Source of the DNA: Lentibacillus jeotgali
GTDB taxonomy: Bacteria > Bacillota > Bacilli > Bacillales > Amphibacillaceae
NCBI RefSeq assembly: GCF_000224785.1
Contig: NZ_AGAV01000018.1
Span: forward strand, 62,001-126,000
Length of the DNA stretch: 64,000 nt
Direction: 5' to 3'
Shown: piece by piece, positions 8,854-16,775 of the stretch
Layout of the letters: every line of letters begins with the position of its first letter
How positions within the stretch are numbered: position 1 is the first letter of the stretch
Translations under genes and position numbers: made by a program
The notes under the pieces: model-generated
Databases searched by the model: none
Seen by the model: the letters and a program-made list of their open reading frames with translations, nothing else
Told to the model about the DNA's origin: nothing

Positions 8854-9189
8854 ATGTTTGGCTTAAAGGACAAGGATATTCGTTTAATCACTGAAACGAT
8901 TGAAAACATCGGTGAAATTGAAAATGCGTATGTTTTTGGAAGCAGGGCCTTAGGAAATTATAAGAAAGGATCGGATGTCGATATTGCAATCATCGGAAGC
9001 AACGTAACACAGGATACGGTGTCAAAAGTAAGCGAAACTTTAAATGAACAATTGCCGTTACCATACTTTTTTGACATTCTGGATTATGATGATATAACAA
9101 ATCTTAATCTGACAGAACACATCGATCTTCACGGCATCCAAATTTTTAATAGAGATTTAGCTGGACCCCAACATAAGCGAGAAATATAA
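8854..9189 (+). CDS. mntA: MntA-type minimal nucleotidyltransferase, probable antitoxin
   Basis: A 111-residue protein with the nucleotidyltransferase signature GSX10DXD: G29-S30 and D41-V42-D43 in VFGSRALGNYKKGSDVDIAI. This is the size and motif of the MNT partner in HEPN-MNT (HI0073/HI0074) pairs. MntA proteins transfer AMP from ATP to the HepT partner and so act as antitoxins. The ribosome binding site GGAGGAG lies inside the end of hepT, and only 2 bases separate the two genes. All three acidic or glycine residues expected for metal and nucleotide binding are present, so the gene appears intact. No homing or mobility gene is adjacent. Confidence 0.82.
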   Translation: MFGLKDKDIRLITETIENIGEIENAYVFGSRALGNYKKGSDVDIAIIGSNVTQDTVSKVSETLNEQLPLPYFFDILDYDDITNLNLTEHIDLHGIQIFNRDLAGPQHKREI

Positions 9190-9343
9190 AAAAGCAATCC
9201 AACATTACTTTCCAGGAGATGGTTTCGGGTGCCTAGTATAATAGATAGATGGTTAACCAATCAAAAAACCACCGTCTTCATTGTAAAATGGGACTACCTA
9301 CTACAGAACTTCCAATTTACTAAACCTGAAAGGAGTGAAAACG

Positions 9344-9559
9344 ATGGTATATCCATCATTTAATCATATACAGGGGAAATTAGGAAGTTGTTGAGCAAAT
9401 TTTGTTAGAAAGACTGGATCCGAGAATTTATTGCTATATTATCCAGACCATGAGGATCTTTTCATGCCACTGAATAGATTAAATAATAGTAAAGCACACC
9501 TGATAGAAAACCTTACAGGTGTGCCTATTGAACAAGCATTTTATACATCTACAGCTTAA
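9344..9559 (+). pseudogene. Small ORF with one in-frame TGA (unknown family)
   Basis: A perfect ribosome binding site (AAAGGAGTG) precedes ATG at 9344. The frame runs 16 codons to TGA at 9392-9394, then stays open in the same frame for 54 more codons to TAA at 9557. Without the TGA it would encode about 71 residues, including KTGSENLLLYYPDHEDLF. Replacing TGA by TGG would give LGSCWANF. The simplest reading is a nonsense mutation in a small gene. I do not recognise the family. A 9-bp inverted repeat (9494-9524) lies inside its 3' part. Confidence 0.4.
9494..9524 (-). terminator. Inverted repeat, probable terminator of the minus-strand hydantoinase operon
   Basis: GCACACCTG (9494-9502) pairs with CAGGTGTGC (9516-9524) with a 13-base loop. 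Read on the minus strand it is followed by TTTACTATTATTT. It lies about 50 bases past the last gene of the minus-strand operon. Confidence 0.55.
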
Positions 9560-9573
9560 ATATTTGATAGATT

Positions 9574-11127
9574 CTACAGTGCCAGGTCTCCAGCTGCTTT
9601 AATCTTAACGCGTGTTGCATTTCCTGGGAGATAGGCTAATGGGACACTTTCGATATCGACAATTTCGACCTTTTCGCTGTCAGCACCAGCTTCAATCGTT
9701 TCGTTGATGGCGAGTTCTTTTGCACTGCTTAGAATTTCTTCCCGGTTCTCCTGACTGATGGCGTAAATTTTCTCAATTTCGCCGCTGATTTGTGAAATAG
9801 CGGAGCCAATAGCATTTGCCACGCCGCCGTTTTCCGGTTTATACACTTCGGATGCGCCTTTCAGATCATCCGGGAATAGAACGTTTCCGCCCCCGACTAA
9901 TGCGACCGGCATATCATCGGCACTTGTTTTGATTTTATCAATCGACTCTTCGACCATTTCAGTCATGCGCTGATAAATGGCGCTTAACAGTTCATGATCC
10001 AAATGACTTACATTCTTAGGATTGCCGAGCGTTACTTTTCCAAGAGCAACGGCAACGTCCGTCGCTGTAAGAGTAGAGCCGCCAAATACCAGTGCTTCTT
10101 CCTGGATTCGGTGTCCGACACTGTCGGGGCCTACGGTGAATTGATCGCCATCAAGGTGGATAATCGTGCCGCCGCCCAGTCCAATGGAATGAATATCAGG
10201 CATTCTGAAATTGGTACGGACACCGCCAAGTTCAACTGCGATGGAGGATTGTCTTGGAAAGCCTTTTGCCAATACCCCGATGTCTGTCGTTGTTCCGCCG
10301 ACATCGACAATGATCGCATCTTTATTATCTGACAAGAATGATGCTCCGCGCAAACTATTTGTCGGTCCGCATGCAACCGTTAATATCGGATATTTCAGAG
10401 TATATTCCTTGGACATAAGCGTGCCATCATTTTGGCAGAAGAATACCTTTGCATCGATGCCTTTCGTGTTTAATGCTTTCTCGAAACCGTCAGCAGTCTT
10501 CTTGGCAACATTTATAATCGAAGCGTTTAAGATGGTTGCATTTTCGCGCTCCAATAACCCCATGCTTCCGATTTCACTGGAAAGCGAAACCGGAATGTCA
10601 TCACCTAATATTTCCCGTAAAATTTCCTCGGTTCTCGTTTCGTGACTATTACTTACCGGCGAAAAAATCGACGTGACGGCAATGGAATCGACGTTGTCTT
10701 TTATTTCTTCAGCGATTAAGCGAATTTTACCTTCATTTAAGGGTGAAATTTCATCCCCGTTAAACTCGTGGCCACCTTCCACCATATCCGTATAATTTCC
10801 CAAAATGGCTTTTAAATCATCCGGAACACCTGCAAGTGGTTTAATGGCAGTTCCGGCAGGGGCACCAATCCGGATAATGGCGACTTTATTCAAATTCTTT
10901 CTCTCCACAATCGCATTGGTGCACTGGGTCGTGCCAAGCATTGCAAACTCAATATTTTCAACATCTACATTTGCATTTGTAATGAGCTGATCGATGGTGT
11001 TATAGATTCCTGTTTCGACATCATCTGTTGTTGGGGTTTTTAACGAATGAACGACATTCATATTTCTGTCTAACAGCACCCCATCTGTATTTGTACCACC
11101 GACGTCAATGCCTAAACGAAATTTCAT
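9574..11127 (-). CDS. Hydantoinase/oxoprolinase family protein (HyuA type)
   Basis: A 517-residue protein with the two-lobed actin-like ATPase architecture of HyuA/oxoprolinase A subunits. The N-terminal GIDVGGTNTDGVLLD and the internal VDVGGTTTDIGVLAKG are the two phosphate-binding loops, and GLGGGT near residue 320 is also typical. It is shorter than full-length 5-oxoprolinases and has no HyuB partner here. Instead it overlaps the DUF917 gene by 4 bases, a pairing seen repeatedly in bacteria, with an NCS1 permease upstream. Such clusters are thought to act on cyclic or amide nitrogen compounds using ATP. The exact substrate is unknown. It is the last gene of the operon. Confidence 0.82.
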   Translation of the reverse strand: MKFRLGIDVGGTNTDGVLLDRNMNVVHSLKTPTTDDVETGIYNTIDQLITNANVDVENIEFAMLGTTQCTNAIVERKNLNKVAIIRIGAPAGTAIKPLAGVPDDLKAILGNYTDMVEGGHEFNGDEISPLNEGKIRLIAEEIKDNVDSIAVTSIFSPVSNSHETRTEEILREILGDDIPVSLSSEIGSMGLLERENATILNASIINVAKKTADGFEKALNTKGIDAKVFFCQNDGTLMSKEYTLKYPILTVACGPTNSLRGASFLSDNKDAIIVDVGGTTTDIGVLAKGFPRQSSIAVELGGVRTNFRMPDIHSIGLGGGTIIHLDGDQFTVGPDSVGHRIQEEALVFGGSTLTATDVAVALGKVTLGNPKNVSHLDHELLSAIYQRMTEMVEESIDKIKTSADDMPVALVGGGNVLFPDDLKGASEVYKPENGGVANAIGSAISQISGEIEKIYAISQENREEILSSAKELAINETIEAGADSEKVEIVDIESVPLAYLPGNATRVKIKAAGDLAL

Positions 11128-12221
11128 TGCTTACCGCCCTGCCTTTCATTTAATGTTTCGACTGGTGTAAAATCGTAATCATAGCCAAAGTAGCGTGGAC
11201 CAGCTACTTCAATCCCTTTTTCTGTGCGCCACTTCTCATCGGCAGGTATGCCAATCACCGTTGCTCTGGCGCCATATCGTAATCCTTCTGTTGTTATCGG
11301 AAGCGCGGTTTCGGTATCGAGTACACAGATTAAATCAGGGGTCATGCATAGAACGTCGTGATCTGTTTTAATTAATAGATTTTCATTTTGAAATTCCAAA
11401 TAACCATTATCACCTTTATATTGGTTTAGTCCTTCAACGGTTGCCGTACCGTGCACGAACCCGCCATCTGTCTTGCGTTCAATGTCGGTGACTTTCCCTG
11501 AGAATAACGTCATTCCACCTAATAATTGTAATACTTCCTCGATCGGATTTTTCTTATTCAATTGTGCTTCTTTAATGGTCTGGCCGATTTTTTCCTCCAA
11601 TGTTAAGGTACGATAAATGCTTGAATCTTTTACTTGTCTCCCTGTCATTGGGTAGATGGCATTCATGATGGAGCCGCCCATCACCATCGTTGCGGACCGG
11701 GCGATTTTTTCTGCCCACTCGCCATTGACCGTATTTAAAACGGTACTATTGCCTTTTTCGTCAGCTAAAACCATTGGTGTTGTACTGACACCGTTTAAAT
11801 AGAATGTGACCATTTGCAGTTCGGGAAAAGCTCTGCCCATACCATCGCCATCCACGATCGGCAGTCCGGTACTGGCCGCGAGTGCTATCGGTAATAATGA
11901 ATTGACCCCGCCGGCCTCAATGGGCATCGTTGCTTTGATTTTTTTGTTTAACACTTTCTCTAAAGAATGAAAGGCTTGAATTGCTTCATCACCGCTCGGA
12001 ATCTTTTCCACGAGAACAGTGGGAGCCCCCATCATCGCAGACGGTACAATGACGTCTTCATCTTCAATTTCTGTGATATCCAGCAACTTCACCGGCCCCT
12101 GTTCTTCGATTGCCTGAAGGGCCATCATTTTACCGACAAATGGGTCACCCCCGCCGCCGGTACCTAGTAATGCTGCACCAATTGCGATATTTTCGATTTC
12201 TTCTTTTCCAATTAATTTCAT
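11124..12221 (-). CDS. DUF917 family protein
   Basis: A 365-residue DUF917 protein (S-methyl thiohydantoin desulfurase-like family). The N-terminus carries the conserved glycine-rich GAALLGTGGGGDPFVG, and the family pattern PIEAGGVNSL and DGDGMGRAFPELQM follows near residues 100-135. DUF917 proteins are almost always beside hydantoinase-type genes and permeases, as here, with 4-base overlaps on both sides. It therefore most likely forms a functional pair, perhaps a complex, with the downstream HyuA-type protein. No catalytic residues can be named with certainty. Cytoplasmic; no signal or membrane segment is seen. Confidence 0.82.
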   Translation of the reverse strand: MKLIGKEEIENIAIGAALLGTGGGGDPFVGKMMALQAIEEQGPVKLLDITEIEDEDVIVPSAMMGAPTVLVEKIPSGDEAIQAFHSLEKVLNKKIKATMPIEAGGVNSLLPIALAASTGLPIVDGDGMGRAFPELQMVTFYLNGVSTTPMVLADEKGNSTVLNTVNGEWAEKIARSATMVMGGSIMNAIYPMTGRQVKDSSIYRTLTLEEKIGQTIKEAQLNKKNPIEEVLQLLGGMTLFSGKVTDIERKTDGGFVHGTATVEGLNQYKGDNGYLEFQNENLLIKTDHDVLCMTPDLICVLDTETALPITTEGLRYGARATVIGIPADEKWRTEKGIEVAGPRYFGYDYDFTPVETLNERQGGKQ

Positions 12222-13534
12222 GCTGCATCCTCCTTGACGGTTAATTGTTTATTTTTATTCATAAATCCGATGACCAGCTGGATGATAAATGCTGCTAAAA
12301 AGGAATCGATTGCCGGTGCACCGGTGATCGAAAATAGGCCAAAACCGGTTGGACTTGGCGTCGTTATAAATGCCAGCATTGCAGCAACAAACCAGATGAC
12401 CAGACTTTGAACGCGTATACTCGGGATCTGATGAATATTATCAAAGTTATATTCCCGGTGTCTAAAGATAAAGTCAGCCGTGTAAATGCCTCCAATCGGC
12501 GGAATAAGGACACTCAGAACATTTAAAAATGGAATAAAATGATCGTAAATACCTGATATGGCAAAGATGGTTCCAATAATACCTGCAATGATGGTTAAAA
12601 CATACTTTGGAATCTTTTTGAAAATAACTGAAAATCCTAATGCCGAAGAATAAATATTCGTATTATTCGTTGTCCATTGAGCAAGGATCAGAACAAGCAT
12701 GCCACCGGTTCCCCAGCCGATGCCGATCATGATCGCGACAACATCCACTTCACTTGTTGCCTTAGCCAGTACCGATGCGATGATTAAGACAATACAGTAC
12801 GCTATAAAATAGCTGAGGAGAGCTGAAATGGCTGCGTCTTTGGCGGACTTGGCATATCTGGAAATATCCGGGCCAATAATTGCTCCTACGGCCAGTGATC
12901 CAATAATCGATGAAATTCCCATTCCGATGGTCAGTGGGTCTGATGTCAATGCCATCTGATTCAGTTCTTCAAATGTAAAATTCTTGCTCGTGATATAAAC
13001 AGAGCCAATTAATAATATAGCTAGCAAAGGTACAGCAACCGTACTCAGTTTCTCAATTGCGCGGTAGCCGATGCAGGCGGTTAGTGTCATCAGTGCGCCG
13101 CCAATAATCATGAGGATACTGGGTGCGATATTCAATCCAAACACATCGTTAATCACTTTATTTAAACTTGATCCAAATAAATCCAGTTGCACACCAAACC
13201 AGCCGAATAACGAGATTGCAATAATGACCGATACAGCCATTGATCCATATCTCCCCAGGGCAAAGGATGATACTAGTGCTGTCGATAGTCCAGTTTTAGC
13301 CCCGACTATGCAGCAAAGGGCACTCAGGAGTGATAAAAGAAATGTCCCGATAACAGAAGCGATGATGGCCTCGGTTAACCCCATTCCGCTGCCTAATGCA
13401 CCGCCTAATGCCGTTGCAGATAACGCAACAATCCCCGCTATCCAGACCAGTGTTTGTTTAAACCAGCCTTGTCTTTTCTCGTCAGGAACAGGGTCTAATT
13501 CATAATCCTCTATTAATTTTTGGTCATTATCCAT
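12218..13534 (-). CDS. NCS1 family cytosine/purine-type permease
   Basis: A 438-residue membrane protein with about 12 hydrophobic segments, of the nucleobase:cation symporter-1 group (CodB relatives). Typical features are the glycine- and alanine-rich start of segment 1 (GGALGSGMGLTEA), the GWFGVQLDLFG stretch and the GPDISRYAKSAKDA loop, which is close to the conserved PDxxRF motif of the family. It follows tetR by 4 bases and overlaps the DUF917 gene by 4. NCS1 carriers import nucleobases, hydantoins, allantoin or related rings, which fits the hydantoinase-type enzymes encoded next. The ring substrate itself is an inference. Confidence 0.82.
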   Translation of the reverse strand: MDNDQKLIEDYELDPVPDEKRQGWFKQTLVWIAGIVALSATALGGALGSGMGLTEAIIASVIGTFLLSLLSALCCIVGAKTGLSTALVSSFALGRYGSMAVSVIIAISLFGWFGVQLDLFGSSLNKVINDVFGLNIAPSILMIIGGALMTLTACIGYRAIEKLSTVAVPLLAILLIGSVYITSKNFTFEELNQMALTSDPLTIGMGISSIIGSLAVGAIIGPDISRYAKSAKDAAISALLSYFIAYCIVLIIASVLAKATSEVDVVAIMIGIGWGTGGMLVLILAQWTTNNTNIYSSALGFSVIFKKIPKYVLTIIAGIIGTIFAISGIYDHFIPFLNVLSVLIPPIGGIYTADFIFRHREYNFDNIHQIPSIRVQSLVIWFVAAMLAFITTPSPTGFGLFSITGAPAIDSFLAAFIIQLVIGFMNKNKQLTVKEDAA

Positions 13535-13538
13535 TTTT

Positions 13539-14123
13539 TCACTCCTTTATGGTTTGATTTAAGAATTGATTCATTAAAAATGTGGCTTGCTCGAGATTCT
13601 GATCAATTTGCTTTGAATCATAAATCATAACTCCCCAAAACAAGCCATTCCCAATAAAGATAAAGTAATCAATAATTGATTGGATTTCTGGGTTATGCAA
13701 CTCAGGATATCTCATGCGAAGTTCACCCACTAAATGGTCAACCAACCAGTTGTTATATTCCTCCAGATATTCACGGACTTCTTTCTTGATATCCGATATC
13801 GGTGACGTCACCATCATGATATATGCCTTCGTTTCTTCTTCATTTTGCGTGTGATGAAAAACAATCCTGTTGAATAATTCAGAAAATAACGTGTTGATTG
13901 ACGCTGCTTCATGATGTTCATAGGCCGTTTTCATGTTTGCAAAATGGTGATGAAGAATGCCCCGGATTGCTTGTATAAAAAGTTCCTGTTTATTAGTAAA
14001 GAAATAATAAATAGAAGCTGGTTTAATGCCAACCTTCTCGGCAATTTTCCGCATTGACGTTCCCTGGTATCCATATTCCGCAAAGTTTTCGATCGTTGCC
14101 TCGATAATCTTATCTCTTGTCAT
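13539..14123 (-). CDS. TetR family transcriptional regulator of the hydantoinase operon
   Basis: A 194-residue TetR protein. The N-terminal helix-turn-helix spans about residues 5-50 (IIEATIENFAEYGYQGTSMRKI, then KPASIYYFFTNKQELF). The C-terminal ligand domain is divergent, as usual. It is the first gene of a four-gene minus-strand operon (tetR, permease, DUF917, hydantoinase), with only 4 bases to the permease. Upstream, a promoter at 14157-14185 is followed directly by a 20-bp dyad at 14132-14151, so autoregulation is likely. An imported or intermediate ring compound would be the natural inducer. Confidence 0.85.
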   Translation of the reverse strand: MTRDKIIEATIENFAEYGYQGTSMRKIAEKVGIKPASIYYFFTNKQELFIQAIRGILHHHFANMKTAYEHHEAASINTLFSELFNRIVFHHTQNEEETKAYIMMVTSPISDIKKEVREYLEEYNNWLVDHLVGELRMRYPELHNPEIQSIIDYFIFIGNGLFWGVMIYDSKQIDQNLEQATFLMNQFLNQTIKE

Positions 14124-14131
14124 GTCTTCCT

Positions 14132-14151
14132 CCTAACTAATGTTTGTTAGG
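14132..14151. promoter_or_regulatory. Dyad operator for TetR
   Basis: CCTAAC (14132-14137) and GTTAGG (14146-14151) form the arms of a 20-bp dyad. In total 16 of 20 positions are symmetric. It sits between the -10 element and the tetR start, overlapping the start of the transcript, an ideal place for repression of the operon. Confidence 0.6.
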
Positions 14152-14156
14152 TAGAA

Positions 14157-14185
14157 ATATTAGCACTACTTTTTTGTGTCGTCAA
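14157..14185 (-). promoter_or_regulatory. Sigma-A type promoter of the tetR-hydantoinase operon
   Basis: On the minus strand, TTGACG (14185-14180) and TAATAT (14162-14157) are separated by 17 bases. Transcription would run leftward into tetR. Confidence 0.6.
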
Positions 14186-14221
14186 TATTTTGAGAAAAAT
14201 ATTTTTTCTTTTTGTCCGGGT

Positions 14222-14731
14222 GGATGGGGTTTTATAGGCGTTACTCGGGCAGATTGTTATTTAGAACCTGCTATCCATGCAAGTCGTAAAATAGCTGATC
14301 GGTTTGGGAATGGAAAAGAAATAGAAATAGCAGCATCTACATCCCGTGGAAAAAATCCGTTTCCAAAAGATTGGCGTATGCATGCTTTTTTTATAGATGC
14401 GTTGCCCATTTTAAATGAATTTGATTATATAAAAACCAACCTGGCAAAACTTCCCACACATCAGCATATGATAGAAGCTATTCGGGGCAGTGAGGATCCG
14501 GTTAAGTTGGTATTTATTGGACCATTAACTGATTTGTCACGTGCACTTGATGAAGCGCCGGATATTGAAAATAATATTGATAAACTAGTATGGATGGGCG
14601 GAACATTTTTAGAAAATGGTAATGTAGAAGAACCGGAGCATGATGGTACAGCAGAGTGGAATGCCTTTTGGGATCCTGATGCTGCTAAAAAGGTCTGGGA
14701 TAGTTCCATTTCCATTGATTTGAAGGTGTAA
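14222..14731 (+). pseudogene. Nucleoside hydrolase fragment A (N- and C-terminus lost)
   Basis: About 170 codons match the middle of an inosine/uridine-type nucleoside hydrolase: GVTRADCYLEPAIHASRKI, then KLVFIGPLTDLSRALDEAPD, then KLVWMGGTFLENGNVEEPEHD and GTAEWNAFWDPDAAKKVWD. The N-terminal DxDxxxDD metal-binding motif that starts every intact family member is missing; the reading begins inside the protein behind the tetR control region. The frame ends at TAA (14729-14731) directly after SIDLKV, where related proteins continue for another 100 residues. It joins there to fragment B of a second nucleoside hydrolase. It is a remnant with no plausible function. Confidence 0.7.
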
Positions 14732-14845
14732 CCATAACAGGGGGAAATGTGGGTTTTGATCAAGAGGTAGAAAATGCACTTTATACGATTCAAGTTGCTG
14801 ATCCTGAAAAATATGTACCGGTTTACAAGGGTTATGAAGGCCCGA
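14722..14845 (+). pseudogene. Nucleoside hydrolase fragment B (N-terminal part only)
   Basis: Read from 14722 the frame gives GVTITGGNVGFDQEVENALY and then VADPEKYVPVYKGYEGP. This matches residues about 35-75 of a different nucleoside hydrolase from that in fragment A. The junction with A falls at the shared codons for D-L-K. One base appears lost there (TTGAAGG where TTGAAAGG would keep frame), which suggests a deletion between short matching sequences. It is fused in frame to the NupC fragment. Confidence 0.6.
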
Positions 14846-15147
14846 TCATAATCGGGTTACCGTGGGAAGGTGCGATGCAGGCAGGTTCATATATTGGGCA
14901 GAAGTTTGTATTGAACGAGTTTGTTGCGTTTAGTTCCTTTTTAAAAGATATTTCATCTCTATCAGACAAGACGGTTGCGGTTGTAAGTTTCGCGTTATGT
15001 GGATTTGCTAACTTAGGTGCCATGGCTATGTTACTAGGTGGAATAGGCGGACTTTCACCTTCCCGCCGAGACGATTTAGCCAAAAATCACATCGGGAAGA
15101 AATGGGCCTGGCTGTATGCATGGATTTTGTATAAGACGATTACTTGA
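14846..15147 (+). pseudogene. nupC: NupC-type nucleoside transporter, C-terminal fragment
   Basis: About 100 codons match the last third of concentrative nucleoside transporters: LPWEGAMQAGSYIGQKFVLN followed by EFVAFSSF, then ALCGFANLGAMAMLLGGIGG and LSPSRRDDLAK. In intact NupC this region forms the final substrate-binding helices, and about 300 upstream residues are missing here. It follows fragment B without a stop, so the ancestral order was hydrolase A, hydrolase B, nupC, compressed by at least two deletions. A terminator is still present after it (15185-15204). Confidence 0.7.
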
Positions 15148-15184
15148 ATTATGATGTTGACAAGATGTTACAACCTTGTAATTA

Positions 15185-15204
15185 CCAGAGGGATCGCCCT
15201 CTGG
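15185..15204 (+). terminator. Terminator of the former nupC operon
   Basis: CCAGAGGG (15185-15192) pairs with CCCTCTGG (15197-15204) around ATCG, followed by CTTTTTCT. It survives although the genes upstream are broken. It also faces the end of the convergent lipoprotein gene. Confidence 0.75.
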
Positions 15205-15219
15205 CTTTTTCTGCTTGTG

Positions 15220-16323
15220 CTATTGATAGTTGACAACGGCAGGGGCGGGTTCTAGTTGCAGGACTTCTTTTGGTGTCATCAATGGTGTGTCGTTTTTGGT
15301 AAAAAGTTTAAACCCGCCGTATTGGATGGGCTGCTCGCGCACAAGACGTCCGTAAGCACTCTTTTTGATGGCGGCATCACCGAATCCATCGTAATTCAAT
15401 GGGACTTCCACGTGATCGGTGGCATGGATTTTATCTTTATTTTGGATAATGCCATTGCCGAACTGGTGCACAAGGACCATCTTGTCAGATAGATTGTTCT
15501 GTTGAACCATTTGGTCGACGTAATCGACAGCTTTTTGAATATTTGCTCCGTCAACCTGGCCTAAATCCTCTCCGGGTATTTGCCCTTCGCCAACACTATA
15601 TTCCGTATCAATAGCAAGATGGACATTGGGCTCTTTTAAATAGGGCTCTATTTTTTTGACAGCTTCCATTACTGAAGCACGGCCCAGCTGTATATCTAAT
15701 AGTAACAAGGCATGTTCCTCTTGTGCCAATTTGATGTATTCTTTGATTACATCATCATTTGGCGGTGTAATATATAAACCCTGTGGACCGGGACTTCTCT
15801 GGGCAACCGTTGCAATCAATTCAATCGTTGGAATTGCCGGGCGCTCGGGGTCCAAATTGGAATATTCCTGTGTTTTTTCTTTCAGTTTTTTCATCATTTC
15901 ATCCGGAGAATACCTGCCAAGAATCCCCATATTTTCCGAAAGCGGTGTGCCATAAAAGGCGACAAGTCGGTTGTTTTTCAACGGTCCGTTTGTGGTATCT
16001 TCTTTTCCTTTTAACAGGACATCACCAAGCGGGACACTTCTTTCGGGATCACCGCCTTGGGCTTCGTGGTGCGGTATTTCCCTTTTTTCCTGCTCGCTAT
16101 AGTGGTCAGGTAATTTGTTTGCATCCTTATCGGGTTTCATCGCAGCGTATCCATTAATTAAGAGGAAGTCTTTTGCTTTTACGGCCGTTTGCATTCTTGG
16201 TTGCTCATGGACCATATCATCCTGTTCGCCTGATGGCCCTGTCTTGTCATTGCATGCCCCGAGCAGTATGAGGCAGGCAAACAGGCAAAGGGTTATCACG
16301 TGTTTCTTTGACAAGTTGATCAC
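15220..16323 (-). CDS. Lipoprotein of unknown function
   Basis: A 367-residue secreted lipoprotein. The signal peptide has a short charged start, a hydrophobic core and the lipobox LGAC (Cys near residue 24), so the mature protein should be anchored on the outer face of the membrane. The linker after the cysteine is polar. The rest is soluble, with mixed helices and strands and segments such as ALLLLDIQLGRASVMEAVKK and VHLAIDTEYSVGEGQ, which suggest a barrel-like hydrolase fold. I do not recognise a named family. It stands alone, convergent with the nucleoside-locus remnants. No catalytic motif can be assigned. Confidence 0.7.
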   Translation of the reverse strand: MINLSKKHVITLCLFACLILLGACNDKTGPSGEQDDMVHEQPRMQTAVKAKDFLLINGYAAMKPDKDANKLPDHYSEQEKREIPHHEAQGGDPERSVPLGDVLLKGKEDTTNGPLKNNRLVAFYGTPLSENMGILGRYSPDEMMKKLKEKTQEYSNLDPERPAIPTIELIATVAQRSPGPQGLYITPPNDDVIKEYIKLAQEEHALLLLDIQLGRASVMEAVKKIEPYLKEPNVHLAIDTEYSVGEGQIPGEDLGQVDGANIQKAVDYVDQMVQQNNLSDKMVLVHQFGNGIIQNKDKIHATDHVEVPLNYDGFGDAAIKKSAYGRLVREQPIQYGGFKLFTKNDTPLMTPKEVLQLEPAPAVVNYQ

Positions 16324-16775
16324 ATCCCAATGGCTTGTATTGTCGAATAATAGGATTTGCTGTTTACCATACTATCAAAATAATCAGCTATTTGCCTATT
16401 GAAAACCTGATGCGTTTTTTAAGATTTTTAAGTAATTTGAATGGTCAACAAACACTTTTCCTGGTTTACCGGGGATCGAAATTTGTCGAACACTTATTGG
16501 TGATGGATGTATATTTAATGCAGCCTCAAGTATAATTCCCGAAAAGCAAGACAACTCGTGCGAGAGTCAGCGCAATGCGTGCAGCACAGTCTCATTAATA
16601 ATGTTGATTTTTGGCTTCAGCCGAAAATCCGCCATTTCTATTTTTCTACAATGCTATGAAGAAATAGCGGCTTCAGCAAAGTTGGGGTGGGGTGCTGTTA
16701 TATGCCACCGTTCCTGAGTAATGTTCAAAGTTGCTGATTTGTAAATGTTTTTTGGCAGGAATTGAACAGTTTACC
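16324..16775. other. Intergenic region with a remnant of the 21-bp repeat
   Basis: About 450 bases between two divergently read genes. It holds two units of the 21-bp repeat (16557-16598). An imperfect dyad follows further on, CCGCCATTTCTATTTT near 16629 against AGAAATAGCGG near 16661. No convincing ORF or RNA gene was seen. Confidence 0.4.
16557..16598. repeat. Array 3 of the 21-bp repeat (two units)
   Basis: Units start at 16557 (CGTGCGAGAGTCAGCGCAAT plus G) and 16578 (CGTGCAGCACAGTCTCATTA plus A), exactly 21 bases apart. The first is preceded by CAACT, as in the larger arrays. It is the smallest copy in the window. Confidence 0.6.

Noticed and set aside
9392-9394. Selenocysteine codon at the in-frame TGA
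   Set aside because: No SECIS-like hairpin directly after the TGA, no selenoprotein family recognised, and no sel genes nearby. A nonsense mutation is simpler.
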